In this document: positions 22,177 to 32,600 of the stretch, in pieces
Position numbering within the stretch: the first letter of the stretch is position 1
Layout of the letters: each line of letters opens with the position of its first letter
Assembly (NCBI RefSeq): GCF_000018025.1
Contig: NC_009831.1
Coordinates: 2,976,001 to 3,040,000, forward strand
Direction of reading: 5' to 3'
Length of the DNA stretch: 64,000 bases
Origin: Shewanella sediminis HAW-EB3
GTDB taxonomy: Bacteria > Pseudomonadota > Gammaproteobacteria > Enterobacterales > Shewanellaceae
The notes under the pieces: model-generated
Told to the model about the DNA's origin: nothing
The model's input: only the letters and a program-made list of their open reading frames with translations
Databases searched by the model: none
Translations under genes and position numbers: made by a program

Positions 22177-24093
22177 TTACTTGAGCGACTCAAGTTCTTC
22201 CCATCGCTCAAAGCAAACTTCCAACTCCTGCTCTTTATTAGCTAGCAGCTCGAGTTGAAGGCTAATTTTCTCTTGTTCCTGAGCATAAAACTCTGGCGCA
22301 CTAATCTTTTCCTGTAAAGCTTCAACTTCTTGCTCTAACTGCTCCATAGTGGCTGGCAGCGCTTCGAGCTCACGCTGTAACTTATACGACAGCTTCTTTT
22401 CAGCTTTAGCTACTGGGGTTTTAACCTCTTTTACCTCAACCTCGACAGGTTGGACACTCTTTGTCTCTTGAGGTTCCGCAGAATAAAACTTTGCTCCTTG
22501 AGAGACGGCATCTTGATAACCACCAACATACTCGGCCCAGCCACCGTTACCTGTGAACCACCAACTACTGGTCACAGTATTATCGATAAAGGCTCGATCA
22601 TGACTGACGATAAGTAAGGTGCCAGGATATTCAGTCAGTAGTGACTCTAACAACTCTAAGGTTTCGATATCAAGGTCGTTCGTCGGCTCATCGAGAATAA
22701 TTAAATTGGCAGGTCTTAACAGTAGACGCGCTAACAGTAATCTGTTCTTTTCACCGCCTGAGAGTGCTTTAACCGGTGTCCTTGCTCTCATTGGTGAAAA
22801 TAGGAAATCCTGCAGATAGCTCAGAATGTGACGGTCTTGACCATTAATAGTGATGGTCTTCTTACCTTCCCCGACATTTTCTTCCACTGTCTTTTCTGGA
22901 TCGAGTGCTTCACGGTACTGATCGAAATAGGCAATTTCGAGTTTGGTACCAACTTTGACACTACCCGACTGAGCTTCTAACTGGCCAATCAGTAGTTTCA
23001 CTAATGTAGATTTACCACAGCCATTAGGCCCAATCAGCGCTATTCGGTCACCACGCATGACTGAGGTCGTGAAATTCTTGACCAGATTCTTATCTGGAAG
23101 ATTGTAGTTTAGGTTTTCAATATCGAATACTAACTTACCAGAGCGATCGGTATCCGCAACAGCCATCTTAGCGCCACCTTGGCGATTAAGTCGTGCCATA
23201 CGCTCTACTCGCAGTGCTTTAAGGGCGCGTACCCGCCCTTCATTACGTGTTCGACGAGCTTTAACACCTTGTCTTATCCAAGATTCTTCTTCAGCCAACT
23301 TCTTATCGAAATGAGCATTTTGCTCGGCTTCAACTCTTAACCACTCAGCTTTACCATCCAGATAAGTCTGATAGTTCCCAGGCCAAGAGGTCACCACGCC
23401 ACGATCCAGATCGACAATTCGAGTCGCCATACGTTGAATGAAGCCTCGGTCATGACTCACAAACACGATAGCACCTTTATAACTTAACAAAAATTGTTCA
23501 AGCCACTCGATCGTATCGATATCCAGATGGTTTGTCGGCTCATCCAGCAACAGTAGATCGGGATCACTGACCAGTGAACGTGCTAACGCCACTTTGCGCT
23601 GCCATCCACCAGAAAGCTCATTCAAGGCACCATCAGGATCTAAACCAAGCAGAGCACAATTTTGGTTGATACGATTATCTAACTGCCAGCCATTCAGGTG
23701 ATCGATATCTTCTTGCAAGCGTTCCATCTGCTTAAGCATTCGATCCATCTGCTCTGGCGTTGCCGTGGCAACGTCATGTGAAAGCTGATGATATCGTTCT
23801 AGTTTCTCACCGACTTCCTGAAGTCCCGCTGAAATGTATGAATAAACTGATCCCTTCTCGGCTTTAGGGGGATCTTGCTGTAGACGACTCACTTTAACAT
23901 CGGTTGCAATATTAAATTCGCCATCATCGAGAAGCACATCACCACTGAGTACTTTCATCAGACTCGACTTGCCCGCACCGTTACGACCAACGATACACAC
24001 TCGCTCGCCGGGTTCGATAGTAAAATCGGCTTTTTGCAATAATGGTGTGTAGCCATAGGCTAATGAACCACTATTAATACGAACTAGACTCAA
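22177..24093 (-). CDS. uup: ABC-F ATPase Uup
   Basis: Cytoplasmic ABC-F protein, 638 residues, with two ATPase domains and no membrane segments. Walker A is GRNGAGKSS (36-44) and GPNGCGKST; signatures are LSGGWQRK and LSGGEKNR; Walker B/Glu is LLLDEPTNHLD and LIILDEPTNDLD. The C-terminal coiled-coil domain (AKAEKKLSYKLQRELEALP onward) is the Uup DNA-binding tail, implicated in transposon excision and ribosome-related functions. The start is TTG with AGGAG six bases upstream. It follows the glutaredoxin-like gene by one base, forming an operon with rlmL. Confidence 0.95.
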   Translation of the reverse strand: MSLVRINSGSLAYGYTPLLQKADFTIEPGERVCIVGRNGAGKSSLMKVLSGDVLLDDGEFNIATDVKVSRLQQDPPKAEKGSVYSYISAGLQEVGEKLERYHQLSHDVATATPEQMDRMLKQMERLQEDIDHLNGWQLDNRINQNCALLGLDPDGALNELSGGWQRKVALARSLVSDPDLLLLDEPTNHLDIDTIEWLEQFLLSYKGAIVFVSHDRGFIQRMATRIVDLDRGVVTSWPGNYQTYLDGKAEWLRVEAEQNAHFDKKLAEEESWIRQGVKARRTRNEGRVRALKALRVERMARLNRQGGAKMAVADTDRSGKLVFDIENLNYNLPDKNLVKNFTTSVMRGDRIALIGPNGCGKSTLVKLLIGQLEAQSGSVKVGTKLEIAYFDQYREALDPEKTVEENVGEGKKTITINGQDRHILSYLQDFLFSPMRARTPVKALSGGEKNRLLLARLLLRPANLIILDEPTNDLDIETLELLESLLTEYPGTLLIVSHDRAFIDNTVTSSWWFTGNGGWAEYVGGYQDAVSQGAKFYSAEPQETKSVQPVEVEVKEVKTPVAKAEKKLSYKLQRELEALPATMEQLEQEVEALQEKISAPEFYAQEQEKISLQLELLANKEQELEVCFERWEELESLK

Positions 24094-24094
24094 C

Positions 24095-24334
24095 TTACGC
24101 TCCTAAAAATTCTTGCAAACTGCCCATATCAAATGGCCAATTTAACTCTTTATCAGTATCCGTGCATTTTAATACAGGTATTCGAATGCCATATTGTTCG
24201 GCAAGAAGATCATCATCGCAAATATCATGCATCTCATACTCAATCTGAATTTCATCGAGTAACTGAGCTGCAAGTTCACACAGATGACAGGCATCTGTGT
24301 GAAACAAGATATACTGAAATGGCTTACTCGGCAT
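24095..24334 (-). CDS. Glutaredoxin-like small thiol protein
   Basis: A 79-residue thioredoxin-fold protein of the DUF836 type. The redox motif CHLC is at residues 16-19 ([12 protein letters not shown]), and a cis-proline strand IRIPVLKC and C-terminal WPFD follow. It overlaps the rlmL stop by 11 bases and ends one base before uup, so the three genes are translationally linked. Its partner is unknown. Confidence 0.85.
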   Translation of the reverse strand: MPSKPFQYILFHTDACHLCELAAQLLDEIQIEYEMHDICDDDLLAEQYGIRIPVLKCTDTDKELNWPFDMGSLQEFLGA

Positions 24335-26459
24335 GGGTCAACAGCCAGGTATTATGGATTTGTGGATTACGCTTGAAATCCAAAGGTAATGTCTGGTTAT
24401 CGATATTTTTAACGGTAAAGTTCAATGCTTCTAACGCTTCGATTTCCATTTTGAACTTACGCTTATTGTTGGAGAAGATGATTTCTCCACCTGGATTCAA
24501 CAGCTTAATTAAACTCGATAACAAGGCAACATGGTCACGAAGAACATCGAAAGAATCTTCCATGCGCTTTGAATTGGAAAACGTTGGCGGATCGATAAAT
24601 ATAAGGTCAAACTTATCATGAGTGGTTTTGATCCACTGCATGCAGTTAGCTTGAACGAACTGATATTTGTCATCATTCAACCCATTTAAGGCAAAATTCT
24701 CTTTAGCCCAATTGGTATAGGTATTTGACATATCGACGGTTTTGACCGATTTAGCGCCACCTAATGCCGCATGCACTGATGCAGTTCCGGTATAAGCAAA
24801 TAAATTCAGTACATCTTTATCTTTAGACTTTTGCCCAACGAGTTTACGCGTGAGACGATGATCCAGGAAAAGGCCCGTGTCTAAATACTCTTTAAGATTT
24901 AACTTAAATTTAGCGCCGTACTCAGTGGTTATTAGCTCAAGTTTATTTGCTTGGATCTTCTCGTACTGATTAGTGCCCTTCTGACGCTCACGAGTCTTTA
25001 AAATAATATTTTCGGGGTCGATACCAATAGCACTTGGCAAGGTGATCAAAACGTCTGTTAAACGACGTTTAGTGACAGACTCAGGAATATCGACCGGCGC
25101 GGTATATTCTTGGATCACAACGTAATCCAGGTATTTATCGATGGCAACTTTGTAGTCAGGTAGATCGGCATCATAAATACGATAGCTATCGACGCCCTCT
25201 TTCTTAGCCCACTTTTGCAACTGCTTAAAATTCTTTTTAACCCGGTTAGCAAAAGGCACCGCAATGTCACTGACATCGCCGTCTCGATTGATTTTGCTAG
25301 GATCGACACGTCGTGTATTTTCTGCATGAACAGTGTAAAGATTAAATGCACATTCCAGCGCACCGTTATTCATCTTCATCTGCTTGTCAGCTTTCAGCTT
25401 CAATGCTGACAGGAGTTCAACATCACTGTTTAGAATAGCGAGATTCCAGCCACCAAATTCAGCCTTAAACTTATCACCTAATTGATAGTACAGCTGTAAA
25501 AGTGCTGTCACTGTACCTAATCGCTCACCATAAGGCGGGTTACTGATAAGGTAACCTGATTCACCAGGCACTTTAACATTCAATGCATTTGAGACGTCAA
25601 ACTCTATCAGATCCAATACGCCAGCATTTTCGGCATTACGTTTTGCCAGAGCAACGAGCCGTGAGTCTATGTCTGAGCCATAAAACTTAGTTGTACAACG
25701 CGTTTTGCCTATTGACGCCCTGGCTTTGGCTTCGTCTAACAAACCTTGCCATACTTTGTCATTATGTCTGTGCCAATGTTCAAAACCAAAACGCTCACGA
25801 TGTAGTCCGGGCGCCATATCACAAGCAATCATAGCGGCTTCAATCAATATCGTACCACTACCACAGAACGGATCCATCAGGGTAACGGGGGTCTTTTGCC
25901 AACCACTACGAACCAACATGTTCGCAGCCAGGTTCTCTTTCAGTGGTGCCTCACCCGTTGTTGAACGGTAGCCACGCTTATGGAGTGCTGGGCCAGAAAA
26001 ATTCAAACCGATAGTGATCTGTCCGCGGCGGTAGTGAGCATCGATTCTAAAATCTGCATCGACACGAGCAACGTCAGGTCTTGGGCAGTCATCGTCACGG
26101 AAACGGTCAACGATGGCATCTTTAATCTTAAGCGCACCAAACATGGTGTTATTAATAAAGCCACCCATACCATGAAAATCGATGCTGAATGTACTACGGT
26201 GATTAAACTCCATCTGCCAATCGATACCATAAGCCGCATTATATAGCTGCTCGGGTGATTCACACGGACCTTTGTGGATAACAAGAATTATACGGCTAGC
26301 GATCCGTGACCATAGCGTTATACGGTATCCTAATTCCAGCGAGGCCGAAAAATAAACACCTGCAACACTCTCTTTTATTTCAGAAGCACCGAGGTCTGCA
26401 AGCTCAAGTGATAACGCATATTCATAGCCCCTAGGAGCCGCAGCAAAGAAATTTAACAT
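24324..26459 (-). CDS. rlmL: Bifunctional 23S rRNA methyltransferase RlmKL
   Basis: A 711-residue fusion. The N-terminal THUMP domain and first Rossmann methyltransferase ([15 protein letters not shown] and [10 protein letters not shown]) make m2G2445. The C-terminal RlmK part ([18 protein letters not shown] and [13 protein letters not shown]) makes m7G2069. Full length as in E. coli YcbY. First gene of an operon with the glutaredoxin-like gene and uup, as expected from synteny. Confidence 0.95.
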   Translation of the reverse strand: MLNFFAAAPRGYEYALSLELADLGASEIKESVAGVYFSASLELGYRITLWSRIASRIILVIHKGPCESPEQLYNAAYGIDWQMEFNHRSTFSIDFHGMGGFINNTMFGALKIKDAIVDRFRDDDCPRPDVARVDADFRIDAHYRRGQITIGLNFSGPALHKRGYRSTTGEAPLKENLAANMLVRSGWQKTPVTLMDPFCGSGTILIEAAMIACDMAPGLHRERFGFEHWHRHNDKVWQGLLDEAKARASIGKTRCTTKFYGSDIDSRLVALAKRNAENAGVLDLIEFDVSNALNVKVPGESGYLISNPPYGERLGTVTALLQLYYQLGDKFKAEFGGWNLAILNSDVELLSALKLKADKQMKMNNGALECAFNLYTVHAENTRRVDPSKINRDGDVSDIAVPFANRVKKNFKQLQKWAKKEGVDSYRIYDADLPDYKVAIDKYLDYVVIQEYTAPVDIPESVTKRRLTDVLITLPSAIGIDPENIILKTRERQKGTNQYEKIQANKLELITTEYGAKFKLNLKEYLDTGLFLDHRLTRKLVGQKSKDKDVLNLFAYTGTASVHAALGGAKSVKTVDMSNTYTNWAKENFALNGLNDDKYQFVQANCMQWIKTTHDKFDLIFIDPPTFSNSKRMEDSFDVLRDHVALLSSLIKLLNPGGEIIFSNNKRKFKMEIEALEALNFTVKNIDNQTLPLDFKRNPQIHNTWLLTHAE

Positions 26460-26634
26460 CGATAAATGGGTACACTTTAAAAATTAATCAGACATTATAC
26501 CCCGAAGATGAGACAAATGATAAAAAGTTATTGGATAAGTGGCTCAATAATCCACTTAGATTTTGCTGATTTGTACGTTCACGATACGTTTAGCTTCATT
26601 AATGAACGTTCAATCGAGGTTTCGTAAATGTGGC

Positions 26635-26663
26635 TTGCAATGGGTAAACCTTATCGCTATAGT
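26635..26663 (+). promoter_or_regulatory. Stable-RNA promoter of initiator tRNA array
   Basis: TTGCAA, exactly 17 bases, TATAGT, followed by the GC-rich discriminator TCGCCCCGC typical of growth-rate-controlled tRNA promoters. It lies 80 bases before the first tRNA. Confidence 0.7.
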
Positions 26664-26742
26664 TCGCCCCGCTTTGAGAGGGCAGATAAACAAACGATTT
26701 ATGTCAATTATTTATCTTCATCACTTTAAGCGGAAAGTCGGA

Positions 26743-26819
<77 letters not shown>

Positions 26820-26879
26820 ATTCTTTGATTGAAAGAATCAAAACTTCAATTCATTCATCTAGTGTATAGGTCATCCGGG

Positions 26880-26956
<77 letters not shown>

Positions 26957-27016
26957 ATTCTTTAATTGAAAGAATCAAAACTTCAATTCATTCATCTAGT
27001 GTATAGGTCATCCGGA

Positions 27017-27121
27017 CGCGGGATGGAGCAGTATAAAAGCTACTCGGACTCAACTCTTTATTGAAACAAGGCGAAGGTCGTTGCCCTGCTTTAATAAAAA
27101 GTAATCCAGCTCCCGCAACCA
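27017..27121 (+). pseudogene. Decayed tRNA-fMet, insertion-bearing
   Basis: Both acceptor ends are intact (CGCGGGATGGAGCAGTAT and CCAGCTCCCGCAACCA), but the anticodon arm is broken (no CTCATAA loop) and extra sequence (TTGCCCTGCTTTAATAAAAA) interrupts the T arm. It is 105 bases long and cannot be an initiator tRNA. Confidence 0.85.
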
Positions 27122-27171
27122 ATTCTTTAGTAGAAGAATGAAAACATCTATTGGACTTTAATAAAAACAGT

Positions 27172-27248
<77 letters not shown>

Positions 27249-27304
27249 ATTCTTTGATAGGAGAATCTAAACATCTATCAGACTTTTATTATAAAAAGTA
27301 CAGT

Positions 27305-27381
<77 letters not shown>

Positions 27382-27393
27382 TTTTTAAAGAAA

Positions 27394-27445
27394 GTCGAAG
27401 GTCGTTGCCCTGCTTTTATAGAAAGTAATCCAGCTACCGCAACCA
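27394..27445 (+). pseudogene. tRNA-fMet 3' fragment
   Basis: GTCGAAGGTCGTTG, then the same CCCTGCTTTTATAGAAAG insertion seen in the other decayed copy, then TAATCCAGCTACCGCAACCA. The 5' half is absent. Confidence 0.75.
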
Positions 27446-27495
27446 ATTCTTTAATAGAAGAATGAAAACATCTATTGGACTTTAATAAAAACAGT

Positions 27496-27572
<77 letters not shown>

Positions 27573-27587
27573 TTTTTATCTAAAACC

Positions 27588-27883
27588 AAAGTCGATACCC
27601 TGCTTTAAAATTAATTCCACTTCCCTAGCCATTTTCTTGATCCGTACCTTTATTAATTCACAATTCTGCTAATTATAAATTAATCAGATTCATAACTATT
27701 CATTCAAACTTTTCATTAATTTTATGTGTTCTGTGAACGTACGATAAGTGAAAGATCGACTCTCATCTTTTTTGGCTATTTAATAAGGTTGAATATTTCG
27801 GGGGGAAGGAAGCGTTAAGTCAGTCCCTGGCTATCACTAAAATAACCAGAGGCAGAATATATGGCGAGTTGCTTGCCTATTAA
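27588..27883. other. Array tail with tRNA-fMet remnant, otherwise gene-free
   Basis: 27588-27631 (AAAGTCGATACCCTGCTTTA... ending AGCCA) is a third, more decayed insertion-bearing remnant. The rest to the zapC stop is AT-rich with no coding frame and no clear terminator; a GGGGGGAAGG patch at 27799-27808 is of unknown meaning. Confidence 0.45.
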
Positions 27884-28417
27884 TCAGGCCGCAACAATAT
27901 GTCGCTTGATATTTAATGGGTACAATCTGTCATTCATGACCTTGATACACTCAAATTGCATTAATGACTTAGTGCCATTTAGCGAAAGCTCATTTGATAA
28001 GAGCATCACGAGTGACGCTTGAATATTTGTTTCAACCACGAGGACCTGTGCGTTCACGCCCTGACATCTAAGTTGAAAAACTTTAGCTAATTCACTATAG
28101 ACACACATAGTACTCGTGTCGAAAAACCAAGACTTAGGCATCTGAGGCTTTAATAAGAAATGCGCGGCAGTCGCATTAAGCGCTAATTGCACCATCGTCG
28201 CATCAGATACACTCATAGATTTAGAGAGTCTCTCAACGAAGTCGATATAAAATTTAGCGTGTTCGACACTGAACTCTAATTCCGATTGGGCATCAGGTAT
28301 TAAAGATTTAGATTTATAAGGGGTCAGAAATTCCATATCTGAGCCTAACGAAACGCTTAAAAAACCATACGCATCGTTATATATCCATTGCCAATCCCTT
28401 TTTGGCATTAATAACAT
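27884..28417 (-). CDS. zapC: Cell division protein ZapC
   Basis: A 177-residue cytoplasmic protein that stabilises FtsZ protofilaments by lateral contacts. Recognised by MPKRDWQWIYNDAYGFL, MEFLTPYKSKSLIPDA, EFSVEHAKFYI and ALNATAAHFLLKPQMPKSWFF, the conserved core of the family. Next to pyrD as in E. coli. ATG at 28417 is chosen (GGG seven to nine bases upstream, conserved N-terminus); the open frame extends 20 codons further without homology. Confidence 0.9.
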   Translation of the reverse strand: MLLMPKRDWQWIYNDAYGFLSVSLGSDMEFLTPYKSKSLIPDAQSELEFSVEHAKFYIDFVERLSKSMSVSDATMVQLALNATAAHFLLKPQMPKSWFFDTSTMCVYSELAKVFQLRCQGVNAQVLVVETNIQASLVMLLSNELSLNGTKSLMQFECIKVMNDRLYPLNIKRHIVAA

Positions 28418-28526
28418 AACGTTTACCCATAATATAAAGTACAGCTCGATAATAGATGATATTTTATCCAATATCAAAATATATTTTCAAAATATGAGTT
28501 GAATAACAATATGTTATATTGATCAT

Positions 28527-28550
28527 GCGCGATCTAATTACGATCGCGCG
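28527..28550. promoter_or_regulatory. Palindrome between zapC and pyrD
   Basis: GCGCGATC, seven bases, then GATCGCGC: a perfect eight-base inverted repeat without a T tract. It may be an operator or part of the pyrD downstream structure. Confidence 0.35.
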
Positions 28551-28553
28551 ATC

Positions 28554-28584
28554 AAAAAATAGATCCTAAAAGGATCTATTTTTT
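28554..28584. terminator. Bidirectional terminator at pyrD end
   Basis: AAAAAATAGATCC-TAAAA-GGATCTATTTTTT, a perfect 13-base inverted repeat overlapping the pyrD stop codon. Confidence 0.85.
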
Positions 28585-29602
28585 ATCTAGCCCTATAAGC
28601 CTCAACAATATCTTGGATTAATTTAGGTCCCTGATAGATAAATCCTGAGTATATTTGCACCATTTGTGCACCTGCATCCAGTTTATCTAAAGCATCTGAA
28701 GCAGTATTAATTCCACCTACACCTATGATCGGTATCTCACCTTTTAAGCAATCTGATAACTGTTTAATCACCGCTGTAGATAATGAATTTAATGGCTTAC
28801 CACTTAATCCACCCGCTTCATTGGAGTTCATTAAACCGCTGACACCATCGCGACTGAGAGTAGTGTTCGTTGCTATAGCACCGTCAAATTGATTTCTGAT
28901 CAGTGAATCAGCGATTTTCTCAATCTCTTCTGATGACAGATCAGGCGCAATTTTAAGAGCGATCGGCACATACTTACCATGCTTCTCAGCAAGATCTTTC
29001 TGTTTGGCTTTTAATGATCCCAATAGATCATCAAGCAAATCACCATATTGTAGACTACGGAGTCCCGGAGTATTGGGAGATGAGATATTGACGGCGATAT
29101 ATGCCGAATATTCATAAACCTTCTCCATACAGATAAGATAATCATCTTTACCCTGCTCTACTGGCGTATCTTTGTTCTTACCAATATTGACGCCAACCAA
29201 GGCACCTGACTTAGCCGCTTTCAGATTCGCAACCAGATTATCAACACCCTTGTTATTAAATCCCATTCTATTGATAATCGCTTTCGCAGGCTTCAAGCGA
29301 AACAGACGTGGCAGATCATTGCCTGGTTGTGGTCGGGGGGTTACTGTCCCCACTTCAATATGACCAAACCCCATCGCATGAAAGCCATCTATGCATTCGC
29401 CATCTTTATCCATCCCCGCTGCTAAACCAACGGGGTTAGGAAAAGTCACTCCCATAAACTCAACAGGGGCTTGAGTAAACTTCTGCGCATAAAAACAATC
29501 TAAAGGTGTATTCGCCGTCGCCTTAAGACTTGCTATAGCAAGATGATGCGCCTTCTCAGGATCCATCTGAAACATGACTTTTTGAGCAATTTTGTAAAAC
29601 AT
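28583..29602 (-). CDS. pyrD: Dihydroorotate dehydrogenase (quinone), class 2
   Basis: Membrane-associated flavoenzyme of pyrimidine synthesis; oxidises dihydroorotate to orotate with quinone. The 339 residues carry the N-terminal membrane-associating helix of class 2 ([21 protein letters not shown]), FMN-binding glycines ([15 protein letters not shown]) and the catalytic Ser region ([12 protein letters not shown]). AGGAG lies six bases before the ATG. It follows the glutamate dehydrogenase gene after a terminator. Confidence 0.97.
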   Translation of the reverse strand: MFYKIAQKVMFQMDPEKAHHLAIASLKATANTPLDCFYAQKFTQAPVEFMGVTFPNPVGLAAGMDKDGECIDGFHAMGFGHIEVGTVTPRPQPGNDLPRLFRLKPAKAIINRMGFNNKGVDNLVANLKAAKSGALVGVNIGKNKDTPVEQGKDDYLICMEKVYEYSAYIAVNISSPNTPGLRSLQYGDLLDDLLGSLKAKQKDLAEKHGKYVPIALKIAPDLSSEEIEKIADSLIRNQFDGAIATNTTLSRDGVSGLMNSNEAGGLSGKPLNSLSTAVIKQLSDCLKGEIPIIGVGGINTASDALDKLDAGAQMVQIYSGFIYQGPKLIQDIVEAYRAR

Positions 29603-29618
29603 GTTTTCTCCTAGACCG

Positions 29619-29646
29619 AAAAAAGCCCCGGCATTTGCCAGGGCTA
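29619..29646 (-). terminator. Intrinsic terminator of gdhB
   Basis: In minus-strand reading AGCCCTGGC-AAAT-GCCGGGGCT, one mismatch, then TTTTTTC; it begins 16 bases after the gdhB stop and ends before pyrD. Confidence 0.8.
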
Positions 29647-29661
29647 TTTAATTATTATTGT

Positions 29662-32600
29662 TTACTTTTGACCTTCACAATGAAGAATCAAAAGGTTTAG
29701 TTCACGCAATGCGACCGAGAACTTCGCAAACTCATGGATCTGCGAAGTCTTAAAGTCTGCAAGCATGTGGAACCATCTCTCCAACAAGCCCTCATTGGAG
29801 TCGATCCACTGCGTGATTATTGTCTCTGCATCACACGTATCTGTACAGGTACGAAGTACGACCGAACTCAGTGAACGTTGCTGCCAGTCTAACTCTTCTC
29901 TAAAGGCCGCTCTAGCGAGCGCTTGCCAATGGTTCGCTACCGGCTGAGCACTAATCTGATCTAAGAACCAGTGTAACTCAACACGCGCACCTAACTTGAA
30001 GTACGTCTGAGCAACTAAGGCAACAGGCTTATCTTCAAGTTCAGCGATTTGTGATATATCCAGTGCAGAGAACAGGGTACTCATATTAACAACATGGGTA
30101 GCAACATCTTCAGTAACGCCCTCTTTAACTAAAGCAGCAATTTCTGAACGTATGCCGTTGACCTCTTCTTCGACCATATAATTGTGTACATTCGCTTTTA
30201 AGTCAGCGAATACCGGAGCATAAAACCCTACAGTTTGCTCAATACTTTGGCTGCGATTGCGATGGCGTAGGAACCAACGACAAGCACGACGAATATTTCG
30301 GCGAATTTGATGTAGCATTTCACCTTGAACAACTGCAGGAATAACTCCATTTAATGCAGTGATCTCTTTGGTTAAATCATATAAACCAAACACTTCACGT
30401 GCCATAGTATAACAAATGGCAGCTTCAGCTACTGAGGCACCGGTCTCATCTTGCATACGTTGAACAAAATTAAGGCCTAAATCATTCACAAGCTCATTGG
30501 CGAGTGAGGTGGCAATAATTTCTGCACGCAGTGGGTGAGCTACCATACGGTCGCTATACTTCTCTTTTAACTGTTGAGGGAAATAAGCGATGAGCAGCTG
30601 ACTCAGGAAAGGGTCATCAGTAATTTCAGGCGTTAGCAATTGCTCTTTTAACACCATCTTCGCATAGGCAACCAGTACAGACAGCTCTGGACGAGTTAGC
30701 GCCTTACCATTAGCGAGTCGCTCCGCAAGTTCATCATCTGTCGGAATAAATTCCATCCCTCTGTCCAGCTTACCGTCTTTTTCAAGGTAATGAATAAAGC
30801 GGATCTGCTCTTTAAGCTGTTCAGCACCTCGAACCTGAGTAACCGAAATGGTTCTGGTTTGATCTTTACAGTCTTGTAAGACAATACGTCCCACTTCATC
30901 AGTCATCTCAATTAAGAGGCGATTACGCTGTTTCAACGTCATCTCACCGTCGGCAACCAGTGCGTTCAGTAAGATCTTGATGTTGACCTCATTATCAGAG
31001 CAGTCAACACCACCGACGTTGTCCACGAAATCCGTGTTCATACGTCCGCCATTGCTGGCATATTCAATACGACCGAGCTGAGTACAGCCTAAATTACCAC
31101 CTTCACCAATAATTCTGGCCTGAACTTCATCACCATTGACGCGAAGAGCATCATTAGCGCGGTCGCCAACTTCGGCATGAGTTTCGTTCGATGCCTTAAC
31201 ATAAGTGCCGATACCACCATTCCAGATAAGGTCGACCTTCATCTTAAGCAGCTCTTTTAACAACTCAGTTGGTGTCATCGATGCTTTCTTGGTCTCCAGC
31301 ATCTTCTTCATTTCTGGAGTCAAAGAGATCTTCTTCGCTGAACGAAGGAATATGCCCCCCCCCTTAGAGATAAGCTCCTTGTTATAGTCTTCCCAACTTG
31401 AACGAGGGAGTTCAAATAATCGCGCACGCTCTTTATAACTTGATGCTGCATCAGGGTTAGGGTCGATAAAGATATGCAAATGGTTAAAGGCAGTAACCAA
31501 GCGAGTATGTTCAGATAGCAACATACCGTTGCCAAATACATCTCCGGCCATATCACCGACTGCCAGACAGGAAAAATCGGTTGTCTGACAATCGATACCT
31601 ATCTCACGGAAATGACGTTTAACAGACTCCCAAGCACCACGAGCCGTGATGCCCATCTTCTTGTGGTCATAACCATTGCTACCACCCGAAGCAAAAGCAT
31701 CACCTAACCAGAAGTTATACTCCTCGGAGATAGCATTCGCGATATCAGAGAAGGTTGCGGTGCCTTTATCGGCTGCGACGACTAAGTAAGGGTCGTCTTC
31801 GTCATGACGAACGACGTTCGCAGGCGGTACGACTTCCCCATTGATAATATTGTCAGAGATATCCAATAAACCGCGAATAAACAGGCGGTAGCACTCTTGA
31901 CCTTCAGTAAAGAACGCTTCGCGTCCTCCCTCTGTCGGCAGTTGCTTACAAACAAAACCACCTTTAGCACCAACCGGTACGATTACGGTATTTTTAACTT
32001 GCTGCGCTTTAACAAGACCCAATACTTCAGTACGGAAATCTTCACGACGGTCAGACCAACGCAGACCACCACGCGCCACTTTGCCACCACGAAGGTGCAC
32101 ACCTTCGACTCTTGGTGAATAGACAAAGATTTCAAATTTAGGCAGAGGACGAGGCATCTCAGGGATCTCTTCCGGTGCAAATTTGAATGAAAGATAAGCT
32201 TTCACTTCAGCAGTTTCGCTAACTTGATAGAAGTTCGTTCTCAACGTGGCATTGATAAGATCTAAGTAACGACGAATAATTCTGTCATCATCCAGGCTGG
32301 ACACATCTTCCAAACGCAGATCGATCTGTTCAACAAACTTACTCAGCGTGCGAGTCTTAAGTTTCGGGTTAAACTTACGCATAAACATCTTAACCAGAAA
32401 ATCTGCGATCTGAGGATAGCGAGTGAATGTCTCCTCGATGTAAGCTTGGCTGAAGGTTGCATCGATCTGGCGCATATATTTCGCATAAGCACGTAGAATC
32501 GAGACTTCTCTTCCACCAAGACCTGTCGCTAACACTAATCGGTTAAATCCATCATCTTCAAGTTTCTTTCTCCACACTTCAGATAGCGCAGTTTGGAAAC

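Noticed and set aside
24133..24621. 162-codon plus-strand ORF opposite the glutaredoxin-like gene and rlmL
   Set aside because: Antisense shadow of two well-supported genes with no protein family resemblance.
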